Translations under genes and position numbers: made by a program
Source: Prinia subflava
Taxonomy: Eukaryota > Chordata > Aves > Passeriformes > Cisticolidae
Direction: 5' to 3'
Assembly: GCF_021018805.1 (NCBI RefSeq)
Contig: NC_086254.1
Coordinates: forward strand, 22,805,300 to 22,869,299
DNA length: 64,000 bases
Notes under the pieces: model-generated
Told to the model about the DNA's origin: nothing
Database searches by the model: none
What the model saw: the letters and a program-made list of their open reading frames with translations, nothing else
Part shown: in pieces, positions 1-12,500 of the stretch
Layout of the letters: every line of letters begins with the position of its first letter
Numbering within the stretch: position 1 is the first letter of the stretch

Positions 1-3000
1 GACGGTGGGGAGGGCAGAGCACCTGCCCCTCTCAAAAATCAGGCTGTTAATGGGGGAACAAGTGAGTCTTGGTGTCAGGCCATGGGTGAGCACAGAGCGT
101 GGCCTCTCCCCACCCGGCGGACGTGAGCCCGTGCCAGGGATGCTCCCGTGGGACGGGCCGTGGGCTCGGGCACTGCCCGCCCAGCCTGAGCCTCGCTTCG
201 GCCCACAGGGGGCCAGGAGGAAAAGCAACTCATCCTATTTCTTCTTTATTTCCTCCCCCACACGCCTGTGACAGGCAGTGATGGTGAAAACCGAGGCGCG
301 GTCGGAAGTGGAGCCACACGCAGGAAACCGATGTGTGTCAGGAGAGGTGGCAGGGACCGAGGGACAGCGGCTGCCGGGGGCTGCCCTGCCTGCCCTGCCC
401 TGCCCTGCCTGCACTGCCCTCCTGACGGCTGCAGGGGCAGGACGCACACAGAGCCTTTCCTCTGCCTGTGAAGGCACCTGCTGCCATTCCAGGTGGGGAC
501 AGAGCAAACAGAGGGGCAGGGACATCCCAGCCCAGCCCGGGGTGGCACCGAGTGTTGGGAAATGTTCCCCATGTCCTGCCCATCCAGTTGGCCTCAAAGC
601 CCGCTGGGTCCTGCAGGGGCCTGGCCCCCCAAGTCCCCCCACCACAATGGCCAGAGCGTCCTCAGGGGTGGCCCCACAGCCTGGGGCCTCAGCCTGCCAC
701 AGCCTCACCCACACACGTCCACCCTCCCCAGGGCATCCACCAGCTGAGTGCCCCTTCACGGCTGTGCTGCCGTGGGAGGAGCTGGGCTTCCCTAACCCAT
801 AAAAAATAACCCTTGTTAGACTTGTGAATATTCATCTTAAGACAGAAGCTACTTTATGTCAAAAGAAGTACTGGGGTAGGAAAGTTTACTGTCCTGGTTA
901 CAGTAGATGCTGCCTGTAATCAATATCATCTAAATTTTCCCCCCCTAAACCTCACTTTACAGCAATAACCTTCCATCATCGCTTCCACAGAGCTGGAGGG
1001 CAGCAACATGGGGCCCACGCTTGCTGGAAAAATCCGTAGTTATTGGGAGTTGTGACTCAGATGAGGACCTGAATGCAGACGCTCTGGTAGACTGCAAATG
1101 GTTTCCTTCAAATGGTCCTCAGAGCATCCCAGGAGCCAAAACAGCCCCTGGCACGTGCCTGTGGGACAGTCCCTGCTGGCTGCTGGGGAGAAAGGGAGGG
1201 CTGGGATGTCACACACCATCACCCAGCGGAAACTTCAGATCATCCACAATTCCAGCAAACACCTTGTTTTCATTCAAACCCTTTTGCCATTTCATACTGC
1301 TGGCTACTTCTGTCAGAAAGGAAGTAGCTGTCCCATAAATAAAGGGTGGTGGGGGAGCGTGGGGGAGGCTGTGAGCACAGACACAGGATGCTTTTCCCAG
1401 TGTGCTCCAGCTCCGTGCCACCAGGGCAGCCAGCCCTCTGCTCCCCGGGAGGGACAGGAGGGACAGGGAGGGACAGGGAGGGACAGGAGGGACAGAAGGG
1501 ACAGGCAGCTGCAGGGCTCATCCACAGCCACCTCACCCAGGGCCTGCTTTACATCAAGGGGCCCTTCCCAGATCAAAGCACTCCCAGGTTTTCCTTGAGC
1601 AGCTGAAGCGCTCTCAGAGGGTGAAGTGCTGCTGTCAGCAGCCCCTGGCCATGGGGATGGGCTTGTCCCTGACCTGTCACAGTGTCACAGCCACCCCCTT
1701 GTCACTCGTGCTGCAGGCAGGCACTCGGCCGGGTCTGAGGGCTCTCGGCATCCCCGGCACGGAGCTCCTGGGGGTTTGCAGCAGAGCTGGGGTTTGTGGG
1801 GAAGCTGGGCTTTGCAGTGCCCCCTGCCCCTTGCCAAGGCCAGAACTTCCAGTCTCTGCTCACTGTCACCAGTCCTGCCTGTGGACAGGGGGTGGTGGCA
1901 GCGCTGGCACCGTGCTGGGGTCAGTCACAGCCTGGGGGCTGGAGGGTGGCAGTGACTCTCTGGGGGAGCATGGAGATCTGGGATGTCTGCTATCACTGAG
2001 GAAAATACTGTGATTAAACAGAAGGAAAATAATAATGGCTAATGCTTCCAAAAGTAATTTGGGGAGCCTCAATTTAGAAAGCCAAAATTGAGCTCCCTTG
2101 AAGAGACAGTTTTCCAGAGGCTTCTCCAAGACGTCTGGAGGAGTCATCCATCGTCTGGCACCAGCAGAATCTGCCATTTCTAGGAGCTGTGGCTGGGAAG
2201 TGATAGTTCAGATTCCTGCTGGCGCTGGGGCTGCCCATCCCTCAGAGGAGCTGTCTGACAAACCCCGCAGCTCTGGGACCACCAGGCCGTGCCAGCGACG
2301 CCGCGTTAGCGCTGCCCCGGCCTTGGGTTCTCACCGTGAGCCAGCTTTCCCAAAATAGTCCCTGGCACCCCTCCACGCTGCTCTGCAGGGCCAAGTGTCT
2401 CTGAGACTCGCTTCCAGCCTCCCCGTAGCCCCTGGGAGGAGGAGCCTCCCTCCCTCTGCATCCCTTGGCCCCGCTCTGCCCCACTCCCCCTGCCAGGGCA
2501 GGGACCCCTCCCCTGCTGCTGCCCAGCGCTCCTGATTCCCTCCTGAAGGAGCCTGTGCACATAAAATCAGCCCCTTGCAGGAGGCTGCCAGGAGCCTGCC
2601 TGGGGGCTGCAAGGGGCAGCAGATGCTCCATGACTGAGCCCCCACGGGCAGGGCTGGGCTGTGCCCCCAGCAGGGCCGTGGTGCCTGCACCAGGGACTGG
2701 GGGCACGGCCCCTGCAAAGGCTGCTCCGGGCAGGGATGGCTCAGGCGGGGACACAAGGGAGGGACCAGACAGCCAGGGCTAGGAGGGCCAGCAGGATGGG
2801 GCCAGGGGAGCTGCTGCTGTGTGCTCAGGGGGAAACGGGCTCATGCACCAGTGCAGCTCCCTGAGGGCAGTGCCCCGCGCTTGTGGGAGCCCAGCTGGGC
2901 TCCATATGCTGAGAGAACTGGGTGAGATGAGGGCTGGGAGCTGCAACCCAACAGCTCATGCGGCCAGGGATGAAACCCTGGAGGCCAGGAAGGCAAGAAG

Positions 3001-6000
3001 GGCCATCCCAGGGCAGCTCCAGCACAGCATCCCCAGCTAATGCCGTTTGCAGCCTGCTTGCAGCACTTGCCCCAGGCAGCAGTTTGACTCCCCAGCGCTG
3101 CCCTGCAGGCAGCCCCGGTCCCTGAGCCCCTGCCCGTGCTCCCTCAGCCAGGGCTGATCAGAGTTCCAAAGTCCAGAGCCCGGTGACCCTGCCCGGGCCC
3201 CTCTGGCCGTGCTGGAGGTGCAGGGTGAAGGTGTGGGCTCTGTCTGCAGGGAAAGCCCTGCCGGGGAGCTCTGTAACCTGAGCACATCCCCTAGATAACA
3301 TCAGGCAAAGGGGGGCAGTTTGCAAGGTCAGGTCATGGGGGGCTCGCTGACCCCTCGGACACCAGCCCAGGACCCCAGCAGTGGGGTCCAGGGGAAGACA
3401 CTGCTCGGTGCTGCCAGCTTTGTTTCTTCTTTTCCTCCCTTTCATGGTTCTGTCCCTGAAGGGGGGAAGTCACCACTTATCTCCTGCCCTTTCCAGCCTC
3501 CCCAGTGTGGTTTCTCCAGCCTCACAAGCAGGGATGGCCATTTCTGTTTCTTCTCAAGGCATTTTTCCACCCACCCTCCCTGGCCCTGGTGGGAATTGTC
3601 AGCTTTGAGATAACGAGAAGGATGAATTGTCGTACAGGATGTTGCATGAAGCCCAAGTGCTATTTGCAGGCAACTTTAATAAGTAATAATAATGAGAGAG
3701 AACTCTAAAGGAAGTAACCTGGTACAGCAGACAAGGCAGATTTATCAAGGCAGGGAGGAAATACTCCCCAGAAATGAATCTGGCATGAGTTCCTGCACAC
3801 CAGTCCCACGATCCTGTCTGCCACCACAGGCAACTCTTATCTGAAACAGTCCAGTGTTTAAAATAGACTGGAAAATAAATAGTCTTCCAGCACGACTGAT
3901 CCTCCAGAGCCTGCAGTTCATCCCAGCAGCATTTACAGTTTTCTCTGGAGTGTTTCCGACATGTACTTCAAGACCTTCCAACTCCCTTCTCCTCCTCTGC
4001 TTGTGACATTAATGAACCTTTAGGGATTCTTAAGGCACATTTTATGTGGATGTATTTTTAAGCAGAAGGAGAGTGGTTCCCAGCCCGGGCTGGATGCAGA
4101 GTGGCTTTGTGAGGAGCACTCCAAACAGGAATCCATCAAGCGCCAGGGCTAAGTGTGGCTGCGGCAGCTTGCTCGTGTGAAGTTGTTTAATGTTCATTGT
4201 TCACAGCTGTGTCACCCTAATAGAGTATTTTATTGTTTTTCCAGTTGTGCTTAAACCCATCATTCATTATCCTGCCCAGCCAGCCAGTGCCTCACCTTTA
4301 ATTGATGACACCAGACAAAATGCCTGGTCAGAGTTTCCAGTGTCTCCACCACAACTGGGACTGGCTCCCTGCCACCCCAGACCCTGCCAGAGCAGCTCAG
4401 CCCCTGAGAGTGACCCGGAGGACAAGGGGGACACGGCCACCAGGAGCTCTGGTGTCCCACGGTGCAGCTCACAGGAGCAGGGGCAGTGGCAGCAGACCTG
4501 GCACGGGGCACAGGGTGTCCCTGGGCTGGGCCGTGACCTCAGGCAGAGACACCCTGAGGGTGCCACAAGCCACCCCCTGGGTGGTGGGCAGGAGCAGGCT
4601 GGGTGGCAGCAAAGCCCCTGGGGCCACCCCTGCCATCCTGGAGAGCGAGTGCTCGGGGCATTGCCCTGGCTTGGCCCAAGCAGCAGCGACCGGGGCTGGC
4701 AGAGGCAGAGGAACAACCCCAGCCCAGGCAGCAGGGCTGCCTCACACAGGGACCCCTCGCTGGCTCTGACAGACCCAAATGAACCCTTTTGGCCAGCAGA
4801 GCCATCTCCCCATGTTGTCCCTGCGTGCCAGGCTGGCCTGTGCCCCGTCCTGCCCCGAGCCACCCCAAAGCCCCCCTGCCCGCAGGCCCAGCCGTGACAA
4901 TCTCACATGACAACAAACTGCAGTGACCAACCGGGTTTGCTGGAAAAGAGCCTCTCTGGCAGGCAGGGAGGGTTTCCTGCTCTGTGTAAGGCCTGACAGA
5001 CTCTCTACAGTAGTTAAAAGGGACAGCATTAAAGAAAAAGAACTTAAACAACCCCAAAGTGAAGGGCCTGTAATTTATTTACTCCCCTCAATGAATGCTG
5101 GTTGCAAATCACTGTATAAAAATAACTCCTTTCTCCAACTTTTGATCTCTGATATTCCTGTATTTCCCTGGGGAAAATGTAAATCTATGAACTTATTACT
5201 AATGTTTCCTGTCCCTGACAGTGGAGCCAGTTGATATTTTACTTGAGAAGCTGGATAAAAAAAAAAGTAGCATAAACTTAATGACTGCAGACTGTTTCCA
5301 ATCTTAGTTTCACTTTTCAGATGTAGAGTTTCCATCTTACAACGGGGAGAGGGAGATTTTTAAATAAAACATGATTTAACTTCAGCCAAACTTCCTCCTA
5401 GTGTTTATGCTTTTGGCTCGGGGTTTGATCCAGTTAAGGCTGGTTCCCTTTGAAGCAGCCCCGGCTCATCACTGCGCACCGTCACCGCGGCTTGGAAATC
5501 GCCTGTTCCGCTTCTGGAGGTGAATTCCCCGCCTCCAGCTGCCTCCTGCCCTCCTGCCTGCCCGGCCCTGCCTCGGGAGCAGCTCCCAGCTCCTGCTCAC
5601 CCTCCTGGCCAGGGGGTGACGTGTGGTGGCCCCTGCGCTGGCTGGGCGTCCCCTGGGCGCTGCTGGGACACCCGGCTCGGCCACTGCCAGCTTGGCTGGA
5701 AACGCAGCTCCGTGGCACTGCTGGCCCAGCCAGGGTCCTTCTGTAGCCCCAAAGCCACTTGCAGGAGAGGCTACTGGGGAAGCGCAGGGCAGGAACTCAG
5801 GGGTCCAAAAAAATATTTGGGAATTTTGCAAATTGTCTCATTTTAGTGTGTTCCCCCCCCAAACTAAACGTGTTTCTAGTTCCCAACAGGCTCGCCTTGG
5901 AAGTGCAAGCTCTTTAGTGGCAGCTCCGCTGCCCAGGTACAGAAAAACCCCAAGCTTGATCAGGTATTTTCCTATTTCTGGGCAGAAAAGGATCCCCCAG

Positions 6001-7600
6001 AAATCTTGGAGCAGAGGGAGGTGGCACCCTGGCAGCACTGGGGAGCTGCTGGAGGGCAGCCCAGGCCTGGCCCTGCAAACGTGGCCCCTTGGGCATCCCC
6101 CCCTGTCCCCACCCCGCAGAGCCTGGCACGGCCCGGGGCTCCCTCAGCTGCTGCCCTGCACTCCCTGCCCGCCCTGCAGCGCTGCCCTGGGGCTGGGGTG
6201 CAGGACAGAGGAGCACAGGGGGCAGGAGAGGAGCAGACCTGACGCCAGGCAGGGAACTCACCTCCCACAGGAGCAATTCAGGCCCTGCTTCGACATCAGC
6301 CAAAACACAGGGAATAAAAGGAACTTTAATGGGGTCTAAGTTGAGTTGTGCACCCTGGAGGATTCCCGGCTGCCTCTGTTCGTGTCAGATAAATAGCCCT
6401 GTGACTGCAGTAATGTTTAACATCCCCTCTCATTATCTCTCTGGCATCCCGGGCTCCTGCAGGGATTGCAGCCAGGCCCCAGCCACGTCTTCCCCCAGTC
6501 CCCACGGCGCTGGCTGGGCTGAGACAGCCATCCCACCACTTCTGGGGGCTCGGTGGGAGACAGTTGGGAGCTGTATTTTATTTTCATTTCCCCTCATGGT
6601 AAGTACAGCTTGGCACAAACCCACTTCCCAGCCACGGCCAACCCATGGGCACAGGGCCATGGAAGGTCCTGGCAGGAGCCGAGGGGTCCTGCAGCACCAC
6701 AGCTCTGCACAGCCCCTGCCCCACACCAGCCAAGCTCTCCTCCACTGATCCTTATGTACCTCAAAAGGCCAAAGGAGAGAAGGAAAAGCCCAGGGGAGGA
6801 AATGGCCCATCCCCTCCGTACACATTTCCTCTGCCCAGTGGCCAGGAAGGGCTCCAGTGGATAGTGGGGCCATCTCCATGCTGAGTCCTGGAGTTCTGGC
6901 TCCTATTCCTATTTTCCAGCAGGGAGCCCACTTTGACATCAGCTACCCAGGGCTTCAAGCCCCCTTTTTGCCGTATCCAGCTGGATGTCAGCAGGAATAG
7001 CCCCTCTTCCAAGGCTGCCAGGCTGTGCTACAGGCACACATGGGCTCATCCCCCAGCCCTGGAATTCCCTCTGAGGCCATAAAATGAGCTGGGAGCCTGA
7101 CTGCACCAGTCTGGGATGAGGGTGTGACTTCCCTGGAAGGTGTGGGTTCCCAGCCCAGGAAGTGGGGAGGTGTCCAGCACACCAGCCCCCTCAGGGGAAG
7201 GCCTGGCTGCTGAGGAACAAAGGCAAAAATTCCCCTCTTGGCTCCTGGCCATTGACCCTGGGAGCCACCGTGGCAGGAGCAGGGGAGCGGGGATTTGGTG
7301 GAGGTCTGGGGTGTTCAGGCTAACACAAACCGGGCTTTTGCTGGTGCACTGGTCACTAAGGAACCAGGGTTCCACAGGCACCCCCCTCCTCAATCCCCGA
7401 GGGGGCACAGGGAGCCCCAAACCATTGGAGAGGTTTTCCTATGTCCCCAGAGTGAAATGCTGCCCGTGTGTGTGAGCTGGGAGTGGTGGGAGGGCAGGGA
7501 CCCCCCTGCAGCCCGGGCTGTGGGCAGGGTGCATCCCCAGCCCTGCTGCCAGGCAGCCGTGCAGCCTGTGCTGCGTGAGAGGGGAGCTGGACACTTCCCT
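1..7600. other. Intergenic, GC-rich with AT-rich islands
   Basis: No gene recognised. Many open frames occur, but none has family motifs or splice logic. AT-rich islands lie at about 800-1000, 3600-4330 and 5000-5450. A GATA pair is at 6387-6392 and 6433-6438, and an AP-1 site is at 1053-1059. Confidence 0.65.
1449..1507. repeat. Purine-rich gggacagga tandem repeat
   Basis: Five to six copies of a 9-10 bp unit, gggacagga or gggacaggga. It is short and imperfect. Confidence 0.85.
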
Positions 7601-9500
7601 GCATACCAGCTGAGCAGGAATGTTATTTACCGAGCAGGAGAGCCCCGGCAGGCTCCGGGCCGGCTCTTCCCCATGTAAGGCTGTGCCCGGCGTTACTCAG
7701 CAGGATGCGGCACAGACGGAGGCGCCGGGGCTGCCTCCCCCCGGGAAGGGGCACGGGAGGGCCCTGCCGCGCCGCGGGGCGCAGGGCAGCGCCCTCCACC
7801 CGCCCTGGGCAGTGCCAGGGCTGCTCCTGGGGATCCCCAGCAAGGCTCTGTGCGAGCGAGGGGACACAGGAGGGACGTGACCGCCAGCGCGTGGCCCTGG
7901 GGATGCAGCAGGGCGAGGGGAGGCTGCCTTCCCTGGGAGCAGGACGAGAGGAGCATCGCAGCGAAAAGAAACCCAAACCCACCCTGTGCCTTAATAAGCC
8001 TCGTTCAGCTCAAAGCAAATATTTTTGTAAAAGTGGGATTTCACTTCCCATTTGTATTTCTGACGTTTGTTGAGAACTGACAGCATGTTCAAAGGGAAGC
8101 GCTGTTTCCCGAACCTGCGGACTTTTCCCAGCCCCAGCGTGGCCCGGGGAAGCCCGAGCTGTCCCTCCTGCTCCCGGCGCTGCCCGCGGGTGGGGATGCC
8201 CACCGCCCCCGACCCCCTCCCGCTCGGGGTAATTGTTGGTCATGGAGGGGCGGATTCTCCTGAGTCACGGGCGGCTCCCAAGGCTCTGCTCTTCTCCCCG
8301 AGGGCTTCAAAGACTTCGCAAACAGGAATAGCCCCAGAGCTAAGTCAACAGAGCCTCCTCTGCCGGGGGGACGGGCACGGGCGGTGCAGGTCCCAGCCAC
8401 CCTGAAAGCACTGGCTGGTGTCCACCCTGCACGGACAAGCCACTAAACACGGGCACTTCTCCCCCGTCCAAACCCTGTTGCTTTCCCCCTTCCTGGGTTC
8501 CCTCACTGCTTCCCCTGCACCCCGTCCCTGGGCTGCCGAGAGCGGCGAGAGCAGGCGGGGAGGGAAGGGACGGAGCTGGCCCTGAGCAGGAGGCACTGCG
8601 AGGGTGGCTGGGCAGATGCGAGCGATTCCCAGCGGTGCCGGCTGGGGAAGTTCAGCGTGACTCATGTGCTTCCCCAGGCTCTGAATCGCAGCATTGTGCT
8701 GAGAAATCACAAACACGCTGCCGTGGCCCCGGCACAGCAACATCCATCGCTCCCGGGTGCACCGCAGCCTCCGAGGGGCGGCGTGGGCAGGGGAGCGGTG
8801 GCTGCTCCCGCAGCTTCTCCCGCAGCAGAGCAGGGCCGGGCTGGCTGCTGCCAGCGCTTTGGCAGCTCAGAGAGCTCGGAGCTCTCAACCAGCTACTTCA
8901 GAGCGCCTCTCTTTTCCTTGGCATCCTGGGAAGCAAACACGCCGCACAGGCAGCCGTGCATACGTGTGCTCCCTCAGCAAACAAGTCGGGGAAAAAAAAA
9001 AGCGGCCGAGAGGAGCCTTCCCGCGGCGCCCCTCTGCCAGCAGCACACCTCCCCGCGTGCCGAGGACACAGTTTATTTTCCTTCCCATTAAAGTCTCCCC
9101 ACCGGCCTGGCTCTCAATTTATGCGCGGGGCTGTGGGTGTGTTATTGCTGGGGGAACAGAGCGGGGCAGTCAGCGCGGGGGCGAGCCCGACAAGCCGCGC
9201 TTTGGTTTGGCGGCGGCAGCGCCGAGCGGGGACGGGAAGTCCCCGTGCAGACAGAAAGTCTGGGGCTCCGGCGCGGCACCGCGGGGCTCGGGGCTGCGGC
9301 AGACCCAGCGAAGGGCTGGCCCGGGGCTGGCACCTCCTGCACGTCTGGGGTAACGCTGGGGGTCCCCGTGGCAGGGAGAAGGGAGCCACCCTCTGCCAGC
9401 TGGGCACAGCACGGCACCGGGAGTTTTCCACTGTGAGTGAAAAACCGGGAGGTCAAAGGGCGGAGGGATGAGGGGTGATTCTGAGCACCCCCAAACCATG
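7600..9500. promoter_or_regulatory. Orphan CpG-rich block (strongest 8740-9330)
   Basis: CpG-dense sequence far from any recognised exon, with perfect AP-1 sites at 8261-8267 and 8658-8664. It could be a lncRNA promoter or an enhancer. No transcript can be inferred from sequence alone. Confidence 0.4.
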
Positions 9501-12500
9501 GCCTGTCCGGTGAGTGCCCTGGGGAGCAGGGGATGGGGCTGAACACAGGGCAGATCCATGCACAGGGCATTCCCAGCATTGTGCCAGGTGTTTTCCAGCT
9601 GTTCCTGTGTGCCTGAGCTGGCTGCACTGGTACCTGCTGTCCTTTCCCCCAGCAGGGCTGGTGCAGTGCAGGGAAAAGCCGTGTCCTTGCTTTTGCCACA
9701 GGATCCCACCTGGCCTCCACCACCTCCTTCTACCCACTCCTCTTCTACACCCGCTGTGTGTGACCTCAGACAAGCTGAATCCCGAGTGCCTGGCGTGAGC
9801 AGGAGGTGACCTGCCATCCCCACAGCTGGTTTTTCCTTGCTCGGCGAGGTTACAATAGCTCCTTGTTCCTCTGTGAGCCCCACTCCTCTCCTGTATCACA
9901 TCCTACACGACTGCTTTGCAGTGACCTCATCTTTCTTATTTTCCATGCCTCCTGCTGAAACCAAGGCCGCATTCTGTCCCAGCCTCTGCCCCGTGCTGTC
10001 TCCTGGACGGGGAGGGGATCTCCAAATGCCGCCCTGCCCCCTTGCCCCAGCACCCACAGGGACCCCCACAGCCAGAGTGCAACCTGGGGAGGTTTGCAAT
10101 GGTGCCTAAAGGGCCATCTGTGAAATCCATTTGCAGCTTTTTCCTGCATTTTTAACCCCTTTATCCCCACCTAGCCTCAGTCTGCCCTGGGATGCTGAGC
10201 ACCCCCTCCCAGCTCCAGCCTTTTCTCTGGGGTGCACGGTTACTGTGCCCCATGAGGGCCCTCACCCCAGAAGTGTTTGGTATCAGGCACCTCTTCTGTT
10301 TCACACACCATAAATGCCCTGGAAATCCGTGCATCAAGGCTGCCTGGTGGCCCTGGACGTGGGGCTTCTCCTGCTCAGGTGGTTGAGGACAGCTTGGTGT
10401 CTCAGTGCTATTTAGGCTTCCCAGCATGGCCCATTGCCAGGGCACAAAGCTCTCTCTCCTTGGGAACCTCTCCTGTGCCCTCTCCGCCCCGTCCCTTTCA
10501 TGTGGTGTTCACAGGAGCCTCGTTTGCATGAAGGAGGGGAAATCACCAAAGCTTTCATCCCCTGGGGCCTGGGACCTCCACAGCAGCCGGGCTGTGGTTA
10601 GCCAGAAGAAAACATTTGTGGTAGCCAAGGGCTGGTGAGAACCCAAAGGAACCATCCACTCGTGGCTGTGCTCACCCAGCCCAGGCTGCTGCCAGGGGAA
10701 GGGGCTGTGCTGGGCACCCGCAGAGCTGCAGGGCAGATGGGACACCAACCCCTCCACATGTGAGGGACAGTGACAGGGACAGGGCCCAGCTGCCCCCCTT
10801 GGGTGCCACCCACGCAATTTCTGCCTGGAGGAGCCTCCTGGGGGCACAGGCACCCCGGTGCCTCACTGCCTGTGGTGACAGTGACTCAGGGGGTGACAGC
10901 GACCCTTGGCAGGAGCTCCAGGGCTTGATTGCTCACACCTTGGCACAGGAGCAGCTGAAAGTCTTTTACCTTTGAGCTTCCCACTGAAATGGGACCTTCC
11001 TCTTTCTCTGCTCGATTCAGGAATCAGCTGGGGAGGGAAGGTCTTGGCTGCCACAGGGGCAGGACAATCCAGACCAGACAAGACAGGACAGAAGCACCAT
11101 CCCAAGAACTGTACCCCATGTCTGTGGCAGGGGTGCTGCAGCATGGCAGGACCTCCCTGGGGTGTGAAACCCCCTCCCAACCCCTGTGCTGGTGAGTCAC
11201 AAACTCAGTGGGGGTGCAGGACTGTCCCCGTGTCACCAGGGCAGGTAAACATGGGGTCTCTCCTGTCGCCACCTGGTTAATTATTCTGAGACTTTCATAT
11301 TTAAAACCGTGAGGGCTTGGGAGCCCCACGGACCTGTGACCCCACCTTTTGTCCCTCAGCTGGTGCCCGTCTGGCGCCCGCTGGTGCAGCCAGAAGCTGG
11401 GGGAGATGTTTTGCTGAGGGCGTCAGCCTTGGAGCAGGGTGGCACATGCCTCCGAGCACCGGCATGAGCTCACGTCTGCCGGCAGCCACACAGCCTCAAG
11501 TGCCTTAAGTAGGTGTTGAAAATTAGGAGTTTCTTTCAAGAAGCTCTCGGGTGGGAGGCTGGGTGTGGCTGCAGTGATTGATAGCGTGCAGCTCCGGGCT
11601 GCAGCACGGGCACGGGGGGCAGAGCTGCCACTGAGCGCCCCTCGGGCCCTCACCACCACACACAGGCTGGGGAGGGGCAGGCAGAGGTGTCCCCACATCA
11701 AACAGAGGTGTGGGGGACACCTGGCTGGCTTGGCACGGTGGCCACGCTCCTCAGTCCTGCTCCAGGTCCTGCAGAGCCCAGGAGCTGCCCTGAGACCTGG
11801 ATACAAGTGTTCTACTGCCTCAGGAGGCTCCACAGCAAGGGCTGCTCACCTTCCTCTGCTGTTGTAGTTGTTGGGGCTCACAGGGGATGCTCAGAAACTG
11901 CCCCTGCATTGCTCACTGCCAGGTCCCTGCTGTGGTGACAGTGTTTGACAAGCGTGCCTTGTGTCCCTTAAAGTACATGAAGAAAACCAGACCCTCCTGT
12001 GTGATGCAGCCCCAGCAAGGGTCTGCCCGAGAGGAGGATGGGGCTTCCCTCTGAGGGTTTGGGTTGGACTGGGATGTGCTTAATGTGCTCCTGGGGAGGG
12101 CGCAGGGACCCCTGCTCGGCCCAGACTCTCACCTGGGGCTTGGATCAAAGCCAGGAGAGGTGGGAAGCGAAGGTGAGAAATGCACAGTGCAGAGCCCCTG
12201 TGAGACACGGTGTGTGGCAGGATCAGACCCTCCCCTGGGTGTCTCACACAGCAGTTCCACATCCAGCTGGCAGCTCCAGGTGCAGGTCCTGTCACACTGG
12301 GGGATGTTGGTGTGAGGGATCCCCTGCCCTTGCAGCCTGCCGGGAAGGCAGGGATGTGCCGGGGGAGGATGCCAAGGGAGAGTCATTCCCCACAGCAGGC
12401 CAAGCCCGGGGATTTCTGGGCTGCTTTCCACGCGTTTCCGTGCGCTGGAGCTGCTGGCTCGCAGCGTGGCAGTGCAGGCTGTTCCCCAGCCTCGGCGCCT